From assembly GCA_020002185.1 (NCBI GenBank), contig CM034535.1, positions 69,428,012 through 69,492,011 of the forward strand: a stretch of DNA of 64,000 bases, in the 5' to 3' direction. A program made the position numbers and the translations under genes. The notes below the pieces were generated by a model, which saw nothing but the letters and a program-made list of their open reading frames with translations, had not been told where the DNA came from and made no database searches. Of this stretch, positions 20,378-33,035 are shown in pieces. This DNA comes from Paraescarpia echinospica (Eukaryota; Annelida; Polychaeta; Sabellida; Siboglinidae). Every line of letters starts with the position of its first letter. Positions within the stretch are counted from its first letter, which is position 1.

Positions 20378-21240
20378 TTCCTCGTCACGAGAAGCGCAAC
20401 GAGATCCGCCTGGTGTTCAACCTGTCGAGTATTCCGTCGCGCGAAGTCGTCCAGAAGGCGGAACTGCGTATGCTGCCTCTGCTGGGACGCCACTCGAGGA
20501 ACTCGCGCAGAAGCAGGCGCTACAGGGTGCGGGTGGCCATAACACAAGACGGCACAACGGTGTCAGAGAGCACCAGTCGGGTGACGGTGGAACAGCGTCA
20601 GGGCGAAGACTTCCTCACCCTCGATCTGACCCGGATCGTGCAGGGTGTGCTGGCGGGCGGACACGACACCGGCTGCGTGCAGATCAGCGTGCGTCGTCAC
20701 CGCTCCCGGCGCGACACGCGTCTGCACCTGACGCCGTCACCGAGCAACGCTCAGGTGAGCGACAAGAATGCCATGCTGGTACTGTTCTCGCTCGACAACG
20801 CCTTCTTCCGCAAGCTACAGAAGCACGTGATCAGCGTGAGAGCGAACAGCGAGAGCGCGTCCGCCCGCGTGGCGCGCGCCGCCGCTAAGAAGGACCGCGG
20901 CCGGAAGAAGAAGCGCCGCAACCGGAGCAAGAGATGTCGGATGCATGATCTCTTCATCGACTTTGACCTGATCGGCTGGGGAAAGTGGATCGTCTACCCA
21001 AAGCGCTACAACGCTTTCTACTGCGGTGGGCGGTGCAGGTCCCCCGTCACGTGGGAGATGGATCCAACCAATCATGCCGTTCTGCAGAGTCTCGCGCGGC
21101 TGAAGAACCGGAAGACGGTGCCCCGGCCATGCTGTGTCCCAACCAAGCTCCGACCAATCAGCATGCTGTATTACGAACGAGACGAGATTGTCGTGCGACA
21201 CCACGAGAACATGATTGTTGACCGCTGTGGGTGCAGATAG
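20378..21240 (+). CDS. nodal: Nodal, exon 2 (prodomain and mature ligand)
   Basis: Acceptor 'ttttttttcag' ends at 20377; two bases complete codon 122 and 286 residues follow to TAG 21238-21240, giving a 408-residue precursor. The prodomain (123-307) contains EIRLVFNLSSIP and LDLTRIVQGVL. A dense basic stretch (about 290-307) ends in RSKR, a proprotein-convertase site. The mature domain is residues 308-408, with seven cysteines at 308, 337, 341, 373, 374, 405 and 407, forming the cystine-knot pattern and keeping the interchain Cys. DFDLIGWGKWIVYPKRYNA, DPTNHAVLQSL, ISMLYYERDEIV and HHENMIVDRCGC are Nodal-like rather than BMP-like (BMPs have VGW.DWI.AP and CGCH/R ends). The cleavage site abuts the first Cys with no N-terminal extension, which is unusual. 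Coding is fused in one exon here; vertebrate nodal genes have three exons. Confidence 0.93.
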
Positions 21241-21612
21241 TCATGTTTAATAGGTACGATTTCAGATTAACTTAACACGTTTTATATACTCATACATCCT
21301 GTTTTTGTTAAAAGTACATGACTCGTCCAACATTGCCATCCGCTGCAATCGCGTACAAAAAGAGTTGCATGTCGTTGTGGATACAGTTACATATTATTTT
21401 ACTGTACTTTCCAAATGAACGATAGTAGCTCATGGGACGCGAATTAATTAATAAACCATATTTTGATTAGTACACGTTTAATCGCCAGATGTCGAATACG
21501 TACAGTTTCGGCAGCATATTCGTAAAATACATGACATGACATGACACGGGAGTTGTTTTTGCTGTTGTTGCTTTTGAAACTATGACAATAAAACACACTT
21601 TACACTCTAATC
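21241..21612 (+). terminator. Nodal 3' UTR with AATAAA at 21587-21592
   Basis: AT-rich trailer after the Nodal stop. The first AATAAA is in 'gacaataaaacacac' at 21587-21592, so cleavage would be expected near 21605-21615. No RNA data. Confidence 0.6.
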
Positions 21613-21654
21613 ATGTTGTGTACCGTGCACCGTGCGGAAATAATATATTTATCA

Positions 21655-22020
21655 CTGATACAAATCTCTGAGTTTGAGTTTGCTTATGACATCGTTCTGT
21701 TTGCTGGCACACTACACGAAGCAGAACTCCTCCATAAAATTGAAAGTGCTTCTAAATTTACTGGATTACTTCTCAATCCCAGCAAAATCAAGTACATGTA
21801 CATCAATTCAGGTACAAATCCTATCTACACACCTTAGATGGGAGTCAAATAGAGAAAGTAGAAAACGTCAAATACCTCGGCTCATACACCAACTCTCAGC
21901 ATGGCACTCAGTACAGAAAAGCCCAAGCAAAATCTACAATGTGTCCTGGCGCGATGAGATCACAACAAGGAATAGTACGATAATCTACAACGAATATCCA
22001 CCACCGTGAGACAACGTCGT
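21655..22020 (+). pseudogene. LINE reverse-transcriptase fragment
   Basis: The frame at 21613-21837 encodes FEFAYDIVLFAGTLHEAELL, a degraded F/YADD catalytic block, followed by a 'LLLNPSKIKYMYINS' motif typical of the RT segment just after FADD. The next part shifts frame and continues as a 'VKYLGSYTNSQHGTQ'-like segment to about 22010. It is a truncated dead copy downstream of Nodal; the clade is uncertain (RTE- or Jockey-like). Confidence 0.7.
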
Positions 22021-23098
22021 CTACGCCTTGAAGGTCTGGGCCCGTATTCTCGAACGACTTACGAATTTCTTAGCGCCATTTTTATATAAAAATGACGTAA
22101 AAAGAGCGTAAGTTACGATTTTTTCGCAAGTGCTATTCTCGAAACATTTACGATACGAACATTCGCAAATATGGCGTATATTTCATCGCAAAGTTACGCC
22201 GACGCAAGAGGTCGAGTAACTTTTGTGGTACTGCGTTCAGATGGAGATTTCTCAGTTATTTGCTTTTACAACGTCGCCAAAACACATTAGTAAATTGTGT
22301 GTGATTCAATGACACTGATGTGTGTTTGTCAATTTTTATTGACTGCTGTAATTGCATAAATACCGTCTTTGAAAGCGGCGCCGCGCCTACACTGCTACTG
22401 CTAGCCAATGCAAAATTCCACAATAAAAAGTAAACAAGCGGGACCAGCCAACAAACGGGACCGATTAGTAATTCACCGCAGTAATTTATAGATTGACTGC
22501 GCGCTGCACAATTACAATTTATGTAGGCACGTTTAACTACACTTGAAACCATAATTTCTATTTCAGATTACCACGGTATTGCAGACATTAATTCGATGGA
22601 ATGAAAATCTATATATTAATGTAAAACAAATGTGTAAAAAGGACACTATTTCTTTATATAAACATAATTTTTTTATTTCATTATATCATTTATCATGTCC
22701 ATGGGACACAGATTTTGCCAAATGTATTTAATGTTTCATATATACATTATATTGTTCAATCACATCTGCATAAAAACTAATGGGTACGTAAGTTTGGCTG
22801 CCACTTTCACATATATGAAGCTTGTGAAATGCTATATTAAGTGCATCAGTAATATGACAACCCGTGATAGAATGCATTATTTATTCAAGCGTTGACAATA
22901 CCATCCAAAACAAATATGTAACTATTTTAATGTGATAATAATATATATACATATGTATATATATAATGTATACTATGATATGATATATATGTTTGAATAC
23001 ACCCACTTTTGTGTCTACAAAATAACACTTGTAAATAATATAATGTGTGAATACAACTGTATTGTTGAAATATGTTTGATGTTAAAATAGTGCATATA
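22021..23098. other. Intergenic, AT-rich, nothing firm
   Basis: A GC-containing stretch at 22036-22240 starts 'gggcccgtattctcgaacga' and repeats 'tattctcgaa' at 22133. Such starts are seen in invertebrate MITEs, but no matching opposite end was found. The rest, including (TA)n at 22945-22990, shows nothing further. Confidence 0.35.
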
Positions 23099-23267
23099 CA
23101 GAAAACCTCAGATATAACAAATTCACTTTAAACGATTTTTTTATATTGAATAAATGAATTGGTCCCTATTTTATTTTACTACACAGAACATTTCAGAGAT
23201 AACAAGTTTCGGATATAATGAATAAATTGACCAGTTGCAAACGATTTGTTATATCCAAGGCTTACTG
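23099..23267. mobile_element. pogo/Tigger-like MITE (169 bp)
   Basis: Left end CAGAAAACCTCAGATATAAC; right end, reverse complemented, CAGTAAGCCTTGGATATAAC. Imperfect terminal inverted repeats are flanked by TA at 23097-23098 and 23268-23269. An internal near-copy of the terminal motif ('gagataacaagtttcggata') lies at about 23194-23213. It is related in form to the MITE at 13637 but not alignable through its middle. Confidence 0.6.
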
Positions 23268-25182
23268 TACCAAATCATTGTTTTCTTCAACTGCATTATT
23301 TCAATACCATCAAGTTTTTGCATTTAGGCCACTTATATACACACATGCCAACCTAGCAGTCATAGTTATGGAGAAATAAATTGTGTATGTTTCTATTTTC
23401 TAAGTAGTCATAAATGGAAAATATTGTTGACTATTACGGGCTGATATAAAACAATTATTACTGTAAATGTTTGGCACATACTATTTGCCAGGTGCCAATA
23501 ATCCAATTTATTTTCTCACCAAACCGACTTACCAACAGAAGACATAATATTATTTTGACCTCGTAATTGTTTTACAAAAACTGGATCAGTCTAAAGAAGA
23601 TTGCTGACATGCTGCTTTTACCAGTAGATCTTAGAATACAAGGTCATTGATTGATCTGCATCATAGAAATTAATTAAAAGTATTATAATAATTCCAGATG
23701 TCATAGGAAAACAAGAAACTTGTCGGTATAATGAGGTGTTTGTACACGAATTAGTATTCAAGGTATTTGATGTATAATTGATGCAATGTGAATTTATGGT
23801 GCTCTTCCTGGTGTTCATAGTATGTTCGAGTTTCAATGTATCCTTGACACAGTGCAAAGAGAAGAAATGTGCCACATCCACGCAAAGCATTGCAAAACAT
23901 GATGTTAATGGAATCAAATGTTGATGTCACTGCAGCACCAATACATTTAGCAGCACAGGCTATGCATGATTCGCAGATTGTTTAGCAATTTTATATTTTT
24001 CTTTTCTGTAGCTACATTGTCTTCTTGGTGCTGCACCACGTCCAGTTGCATCTTTTTTGCATCTTTTAATTTCAAGATGCAGCACTCATTCCAGTCCATA
24101 AGTTTTTTCTTTCTGAAAACACATATGTAGCACATCATAAGTATGTTGTTTAATTTTTAAATACAACCGTATTAGTCACACCATATTTTACTGTGTTACT
24201 GGCAATACCTAAAACATACATAATAAATGTAGACATATTATACAGAGTTGTACTCTTTAGTGTCCATACAATACACGGGCAAAGTAGATACTACCCAGTA
24301 TTTATAAAATGCTATAACATGTAAAACAACTAGGCTGTACCAGATAACAGCACCACTGACAGAGTACACTATGTATATTTCATCATACCATGACCACATA
24401 TTGTAACTTACCTTTCATTCCCACTGGTTTTCTGTCTTTATCATGGTTATTTGGTAGATGATGCTGGATGTGAGCTGTAAGTACAGAAAATGTCATTGTA
24501 GTTTTGTAGCAATAGTGTGCATTGCATTGAATTTTATGTCATTATGTACTGGGTACATGAAATACTGTTCTTTGATAATCTTTATTCCTCACTACCTTAG
24601 CCCTATACATAGACACATCATCTAACATAGTCCATATTCAGGGGCGGATCCAGAGTGGGTAGTCTATGGGGGCACACATTTGAACAATAGTAGTGGGAGT
24701 GCATGTATAAATGTCAACAAGTTTTAATAGTATTTAGGCTTAATACTCCACTGTAGCACGTAATTAGTTAACAAATACACGCCCTAGGCCAAGTACTAGG
24801 GGCCTGCTAAATGAATATTTAACACAACTGCACAGCCACAAGTCACTACTATGTTAAACCATCTACTCACTACATTACAAGTTATAACAAACCACAAATC
24901 CTGATCTGGAACTGGAAGACATGTGCCTCCTTGGTCACGCCCCTTGTTTCCGGTTACGTCTTAAGACGTTACAACTTTGACGTTTGAGTTTGATTGACTT
25001 AGTCAAATTAGTGACAGACTAGCGTCATGCCATGGTCATGGAATGTGCGCTAGTAGAGCAATAGAAACACCGAGTGATCAAACTAAGTCTCACCTTCACC
25101 GGCGCGTCGTCTGAATAGTAATCGACATCATACACATACGCAGGTGGTGTCTTCTAATTGTACTATGTAACAGTGTAATGAG
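23268..25182. other. Intergenic, nothing recognised
   Basis: AT-rich sequence with only short random frames. 'caggggcggatccagagtgg' at 24640 is a string often found at the ends of small DNA transposons, but no partner end was found. No exons, RNA genes or arrays could be supported. Confidence 0.4.
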
Positions 25183-25954
25183 GATACGTTTTTTTTTTGG
25201 TCTGTTTCCCTTGTTTTGTCATTTACCGACGATGCACTCAATTTCACTCTTTAAGATATTCCAGTATTCTGTTGCTGTCTTATTCTTCAGTGTGTTATTC
25301 CAGTATGTCTTTGCTAAATATTTCCTCATGTCCTCTTATCTTCCTTAGTGGAAATTTCTCCTGTACTGCTTTTTACTATTCCTTTCTGATTTTACTTTGA
25401 TGGTACCATGCGTATGATTGTGATCACTACTCCCCAGTGGCTCACATATCTTGACATTGTCAACCAATTCATTATGTGAGGACAAAACTATGTCTAACAC
25501 ATTCTCACCCCATGGTTGATTCTAACACATGTTGAGAAAGGAAACTATCTTGTACTAAAACTAAAAACTTGTGGTCCTCACTCCCCATACTCTGAAGAGA
25601 TTTCCATTGTATAGGCCCATGGTTAAAATCCCCCATAATAATTCAGTCCCGTTTGTCCACTTCCCTTATAGCGTTTTGTACTTTTTTATTATCTTCTATG
25701 CTTAAACTAACCCAACCGTTAACATAGAGTTTCCTGTAACTATGTTACACCAAATAGCTTCTTCGCAATCTGCTTCTCTTTCTAATTTTATTTTATCAGC
25801 CTGGATAGATTCTTTAATATATATAAAATAATTCCACCTCCCCTTCTTCCTAATTTATCTTTCCTAAACATTACATATCTTGTCAGTCCCGATTCAGCAT
25901 CTGATATATCGGTGGTGGCCCATGATTCGGTTATACCTATTATGTGAGGGTCAA
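25183..25954 (-). pseudogene. CR1-like LINE copy 2, ORF2 part (left piece)
   Basis: Matches the reverse-strand ORF2/endonuclease region of copy 1 (about 11020-11800), including 'gcactcaatttcactcttta' and an ITESWATTDISDAE segment (25788-25991). It has many indels and stops. It lacks the RT and 3' end: homology stops abruptly at a T-run near 25190. Losing the 3' side is not ordinary 5' truncation and implies later deletion or rearrangement. It continues at 28226 on the far side of an inserted LINE. Confidence 0.85.
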
Positions 25955-25961
25955 TGTTCTT

Positions 25962-27890
<1,929 letters not shown>

Positions 27891-28225
27891 TTAATATGTT
27901 CTAGAAACGTCTATTGCTTAAAAAATACACTGATAATATTTTGCTTACTTACTAAAAATGTATTGTCTATATTGGACTTCACAAATTATTATTCTTTAAC
28001 ACAATTGGTATTGGTGATATATATATTTCATTAAAAAATATATAAATTGTATGTTGTAATCACGCATGTTGCATATCGTAATATATTTTTGATTGTAATT
28101 ATATCAATTGTAATTTGGGCATGTGTTATAAGTGACACACTTCTTCTTGCCCTTTTCGACTTCAAAACTGTGATTTACAATTGTATATTTGGCATCTTTG
28201 TTGTTGTTGAATAAACACTTACTTA

Positions 28226-29660
28226 CTTTAAAAAAAATCTTCTACCTGGTTAGTTCATATCTTTTGTTTAATATACTCCTTGCATTTAAACAATGTATAT
28301 TCTGCTTCAGAACAGTTTCCCAGACTGTTCTTTGCCGACTTATTTGTGCTGTCTTTATCTATGCCTCCAGTTTCAGGCTTCTCTCTGAGTCCCCACAGCG
28401 AATGTAGTTTAAATAGATGCAACCTGTCCCACTGTCAACAGGTTCTCTGAGAAATCTACTGCCCCTTTCACTTAGATGAAGGCCATCTCTCATGTACATA
28501 TCTTCCCTCCCAACAAAGTATCCTCATAAATCTATGAATCCCACCCCCTCTTCTTCACACATCTGCTCAACTAGTGCATTGATCGCCATCCTCTTGCAGT
28601 TTCTATATGTTGCCCCTTCCTCCCATTACTGACAAAATTCCTGAGAGGATAAACTGTTCAAATCTTGTCTTCTTTAGCTTCTTCATTAAATGTCTGTATT
28701 TCTGTACTATCCCAGTTGTTCCCTCCCTGTATGCATTATTTGTCCCTACGTGTACTAGTATAGACCCTCCCTTGCCATGTCCCAATACCGTATATACCCT
28801 TTCAATCACATATTCTATCCTAGCCCCCGGTAGACAAACAACGTCACACCTCCCCCTCGTATAGTGGTTTATCTGTCTTTCTCAGAATAGAGTCGCCCAT
28901 GAACACACTCTCTTTTCTCATTGCCCCCCCCCCAATCACTGCCTCAGAGTAGCTATTTCTCCAGTTTGCATATGTCTGGTTGTTGTCTTCCCCCGCCGTC
29001 TTCTCTCCTGTCACATTCTCTTCCATTCCATTCTTTCCTGTCGCTTTTTTTGTCACCTTTCCTCCTGTCATCGTCCCTTTTATCGACTTCTGCTTATATC
29101 ACATTTACTCTCACTTCATATTAACTTATGCATTGTAATTTATTAATTATATTATATTGTACTGAGTTTATTTTAAGTTAACATCTTACTACCATAGTCC
29201 AAATATTCTGTTGCATTTAATTTAATTTATTTATTAATATTTTTATTACTATTGTATGACAAAATGTTTAGTTTAAATGACTGTGTTAGTACCAATAGTT
29301 TAGTTTAATGATCATGACGCATGAAGTATTGTAAAGAGCCACGAACAACTGTGGATCTGGCGCTATAACAAATTAAATATATTATTATTATTATATTATT
29401 CCTTTCGTCCCTTCATCTTTCCTCCCGTCCCATTTTCCCTCTATCCTTCTCTACGGTCACTTTCTCCCTTGTCACCTTCACGCCTGTCTCGTTTTCTGTC
29501 GTCGATTCCCCAATTTCTACTCCTCCAATCACCTTCCCTCCTCTCAGTCTCCTGTCCTCAGTCTGCTCCTTCAGTCTCACGGTATTCCCAACTCTCTCAC
29601 TGTCGTCTCTCTCCATTCCACCTATCTCCATGCTAATTCTCATCTCCTTCCCCTAGTCTC
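28226..29660 (-). pseudogene. CR1-like LINE copy 2, ORF1 esterase part (right piece)
   Basis: Reverse-strand fragments match ORF1 of copies 1 and 3: SILVHVGTNNAYREGTTGIVQ (28603-28809; GTNN motif), ESVFMGDSILRKTDKPLYEG (28844-29071; GDS nucleophile) and a Lys/Glu-rich N-terminal part (29413-29643), with LRGGKV shared with copy 3. Multiple frameshifts are present and another insertion lies at about 29120-29403. Together with 25183-25954 this is one CR1 copy broken by two later insertions. Confidence 0.85.
29120..29403. mobile_element. Small AT-rich insertion within CR1 copy 2
   Basis: In CR1 copies 1 and 3 the string 'tctcacttcctttcgtccc' is continuous. Here it is interrupted after 'tctcactt' by about 280 bp ending in 'gtaaagagccacgaacaact...ggcgctataa', then (ATT)n, before 'cctttcgtccc' resumes at 29401. 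A 'gtaaagc/agcc...gcgctata' plus short-repeat end is common to L2-type LINEs and their SINEs, so this is probably the 3' end of such an element. Confidence 0.7.
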
Positions 29661-29667
29661 AATAAAA

Positions 29668-29840
29668 AAGATAAGTTCTTGTATAGCGCAATATGCAGTC
29701 CTCAGGACTGCTCGAAATACTTTACACTTTACTCCATGGCAGACAATGTTCAATCGAACACCATCTCGACTTCTCCGGGAAACACAGCGAGTCTTGTCTG
29801 GCTGACGCAATGTCAGAGAGAAACCACTGGAAATATTAAA
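29668..29840 (-). mobile_element. 5'-truncated SINE fragment
   Basis: The reverse complement of the 3' half of the SINE family at 14711 and 59291. The shared tail reads 'tagcgcaatatgcagtcctc', and the body includes 'tttacactttactccatggcagac' pieces and 'accatctcgacttctc'. The tRNA-like head is missing. Confidence 0.75.
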
Positions 29841-30960
29841 TACCTCGTCAGGTCACTACGTTAAGTGGAGGATATATTAAGAAGAATTGCGATATTCCTA
29901 CCAAAATTAACTAAATTCAAAATGTAAATGTAACTCCGTGCTATGTGGTATGTCTGACATCGCCATCGAGTGAACGTGCTCTAAATCGGCTGGATAATTT
30001 CACTTGGAATCCCAAGAACTCCATTCATTGTTCTGGCGTGATTGACTCTAATTAGTCATTCTGTGTTCAGACAAATGTGAAAAAAATCGATGCTAAATGT
30101 ACGCTGCTGAAACGAGAAAACGTAATGTGTTCTAATTCTTGTGCAATGCCCGTGGATCGTAGTATTACCGATCAAGCTAATATTTCGTCGAGAGTTGCGC
30201 ACATGATTGAATCTACCTTTTACATTAAAAGATACCACCAATAGTGACGATTTAGGTTTAACATCGGGGAGTTTGTTACAGAGAGTGCTACATATTTCTG
30301 TTTTTGTTGATTAGTATTGTGCAGCTATCTTCGTGACAATTTCTGTTACACTGTTTTCATGTGTATTTTACTGATGTTCTACCAAAACGGTGACGTCTGC
30401 ATTTTAACCTATTTTACATGATAACTGTACTGGACCATAGATGCTCTTGTTTCTGGGCAATAGCTTTAATTATACATGTCCCGTAACGTGGCGCCACTGT
30501 TTGTGGCACAGGCGAACTAAACATAGTTTAGCAATTTGCGACGAATTTCATTGATTACTTTCCTTGCACGTGTGTACATTTCAAACGCAATATCGGCAAT
30601 AAAGCCATTTAAGGTTACTATCGTCATTTTATTTTGTAGTTATAGCTAGATATTTTACTATCGAAAACATCGCAAATTCCTTCGATAACATTTATAATGG
30701 TTAGTGCATGCAGGGTCTATGGTGTTATTGGTTTCTTGTTTAACTTATGTCAATGCACATTATTTATCTCAGAGGAGACTTAAATTTAAATTCAAACTGA
30801 AAAGGGACACGGCCGAAATAAAATGTGTGAAGTAAAACAAATGTGAAAAAAATGCATTGATGTTTTTGAGAGATAATTGATAGTTGATTTATACCCGTTA
30901 TTCTATTGTTTTATTGTGTATATTTCATAATATATATGTATGCACGTACGCAGGCACGCT
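29841..30960. other. Intergenic, nothing recognised
   Basis: No exon, RNA gene or repeat family could be supported. Sequence is ordinary AT-rich DNA, about 0.7-1.8 kb upstream of the synaptotagmin-family start codon. Confidence 0.4.
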
Positions 30961-30963
30961 CAA

Positions 30964-31318
<355 letters not shown>

Positions 31319-31616
31319 TAACACTACCTGCATTCGTATCACACCGCAGCTGCAGACCCGCTTAACGTAGGCGTTTATTATTTCTTGTGTAGAAACGCCC
31401 CCTCTAAACGTATGCATTCTCAAACCATTGACTCCGACAGTACAGGTGGCGCATCCACTTGTGTGAACCCATTACGCGGCAGCCGGCGTCCAGTGGCTCG
31501 ACGCTCTCTATGATGGATAGAGTAAGTGGCTGAGATTCCACACCTCCGAGGTCTTTCCCGCTCTCTCTCCAACCGGCACGTCCCTAGTCCTGCTGGCCTG
31601 GGTCTGGGAACCGACG

Positions 31617-31734
31617 ATGAGCTTGACTGCCAGCGAACGGACATCGGAATTCACGGGGTTCGGGACGCGGACGAACGGCCCACCCGATGGCAGTTTGAAT
31701 GGAGAGCAGACGCCCGGTTATGCCGTCAATTTCG
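31617..31734 (+). CDS. Synaptotagmin-family gene, exon 1 (N-terminus)
   Basis: ATG at 31617 encodes 39 residues (MSLTASERTSEFTGFGTRTN... ending NGEQTPGYAVNF) and ends G|GTAAGC at 31734, a consensus donor in phase 1. The next acceptor with matching phase is at 46560, whose exon opens with the membrane segment. Synaptotagmins typically have a short lumenal N-terminus without a cleaved signal peptide, as here. The stretch 31440-31616 is GC-rich compared with its surroundings and would be 5' UTR. The assignment to this gene is inferred from position, phase and lack of other partners; the intervening intron would be 14.8 kb and contains the LTR retrotransposon. Confidence 0.65.
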
Positions 31735-31839
31735 GTAAGCATTCACCAGGGACGTAAGATTCATGGCTTCATTCAATCTTATAATACAAACATTTCCAAA
31801 ATACATGTGATAGGCTCATGGTAGCATAGCTACTTATAA

Positions 31840-32423
31840 TTGAGTTAGCGTATGTATGCGTGTAGGTTAACGTTTTCCTCTTAGACGATTTATACTTCGA
31901 GCGCCAAACGTTCAGGGATTAACCTATACGACCCAACGAATTGGAAGTAAGGCCAAACTTTTTTTCAAAATACCACATACACTGTATATGTCAAGATTTT
32001 CACCTTTTATGGAGTAAATCAGTTGTTTGGAACGTAAAACGTAATGTGCGCGTAATACATATAATGTAACAATCGTAGTATCAACACGCGCGCGGCAATA
32101 ACTTCGGGAAAACGGCCCTTGCGTCACAGACTTGGCGACATGGAGTAGACTTTGACACCATAATGCTCATGTCTACCCTCATGCCATTAGCATAGCAATA
32201 CGAATGTTATTTGACAATTCTACACTATCATGACTAGGGCCTATCGATGGACGTCGACTTCACATTCTCTCCGACCTTCATAATTTTGAACAAACAACGA
32301 GTATCTGCGAACGCGTTATGGTGTTTATGTAAGATGTTGTGGGGTTTCTAACATTTGGTGAATATTACTTTCACGACTGTCTTCTATCAAGGCATCCCGT
32401 CAGGCGACGGGCATTTTTGCTAG
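31840..32423 (+). mobile_element. Helitron-like non-autonomous element, copy 1
   Basis: The 3' end shows a perfect 5-bp-stem hairpin, 'cccgtcaggcgacggg' (32397-32412), followed by 'catttttg' and CTAG (32420-32423), then T. This is the Helitron signature: subterminal hairpin, CTRR end, insertion before T. A diverged copy on the opposite strand at 43720-44300 shares the hairpin and ends CTAA|T. Similarity between copies can be followed back to about 31870. The exact 5' TC start is uncertain. No Rep/helicase frame. Confidence 0.7.
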
Positions 32424-32432
32424 TTGTAAAGC

Positions 32433-32680
32433 AGTGTTTCTCAACCTTTTTGATTTCACGTCACATCTGTGACTTTGTCCGAACCCCGCGGCACACCGAA
32501 CCAAATATTACTATACGTACCAATGTGTTTTCTGTACATCAACCATTTCGCATTGGAAGGATGAGAGACAAACTCCTTTTTTACGTAAAGAAATTTTAAA
32601 ATTCCAGTGGCGTCTTCAGACTCCATGACAGTTGTCGATTTAAGTCCGTCCGTATTGGTCAACTAGACGCAATGCCGAAA
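32433..32680. mobile_element. hAT-like terminal sequence
   Basis: 'cagtgtttctcaaccttttt' at 32433 matches the widespread hAT terminal form CAG(t/g)G.TTCTCAACC. It is followed by 'aaccccgcggcaca', as in many hAT MITE ends. The opposite end and an 8-bp target duplication were not found, so only one terminus is supported. Confidence 0.4.
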
Positions 32681-32786
32681 CTTGTTTAGAACTAAGAAGT
32701 ATGTCCCCAGATATTCTGCCACCACATGCAGTTTGTCCAGTGTGTTTGTTACCGGTCCATTCGAACGTGTGCAGTGAGTCACGTCT

Positions 32787-32787
<1 letters not shown>

Positions 32788-32867
<80 letters not shown>

Positions 32868-32905
32868 TTTCTTTCTCTCCCTCTCTGTCTCTCCCTCTCT
32901 GTCTG

Positions 32906-32940
<35 letters not shown>

Positions 32941-33035
32941 TTCACTCTGTCTCTCTCTCCCTCTCCCGCTCCCTCTCCCTCTGCCCCCTCTCTCTGTCTC
33001 TCTGTCTGTCTGTCTCTCTCTCGCTCTCTCTCTCC
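32788..33035. repeat. (CT)n compound microsatellite
   Basis: Pure CT at 32790-32861 followed by CT with CTGT, CCCT and CTTT variants to 33035. It lies in the first intron of the synaptotagmin-family gene. Confidence 0.97.

Noticed and set aside
20751..21204. Antisense frames opposite Nodal exon 2
   Set aside because: Shadows of a GC-rich coding exon, without splice sites or recognisable content.
20378..21240. BMP or activin instead of Nodal
   Set aside because: The mature domain has LIGWGKWIVYPK and HHENMIVDRCGC, a Nodal-type pattern; BMPs differ at the GW..WI.AP block, and activins have nine cysteines.
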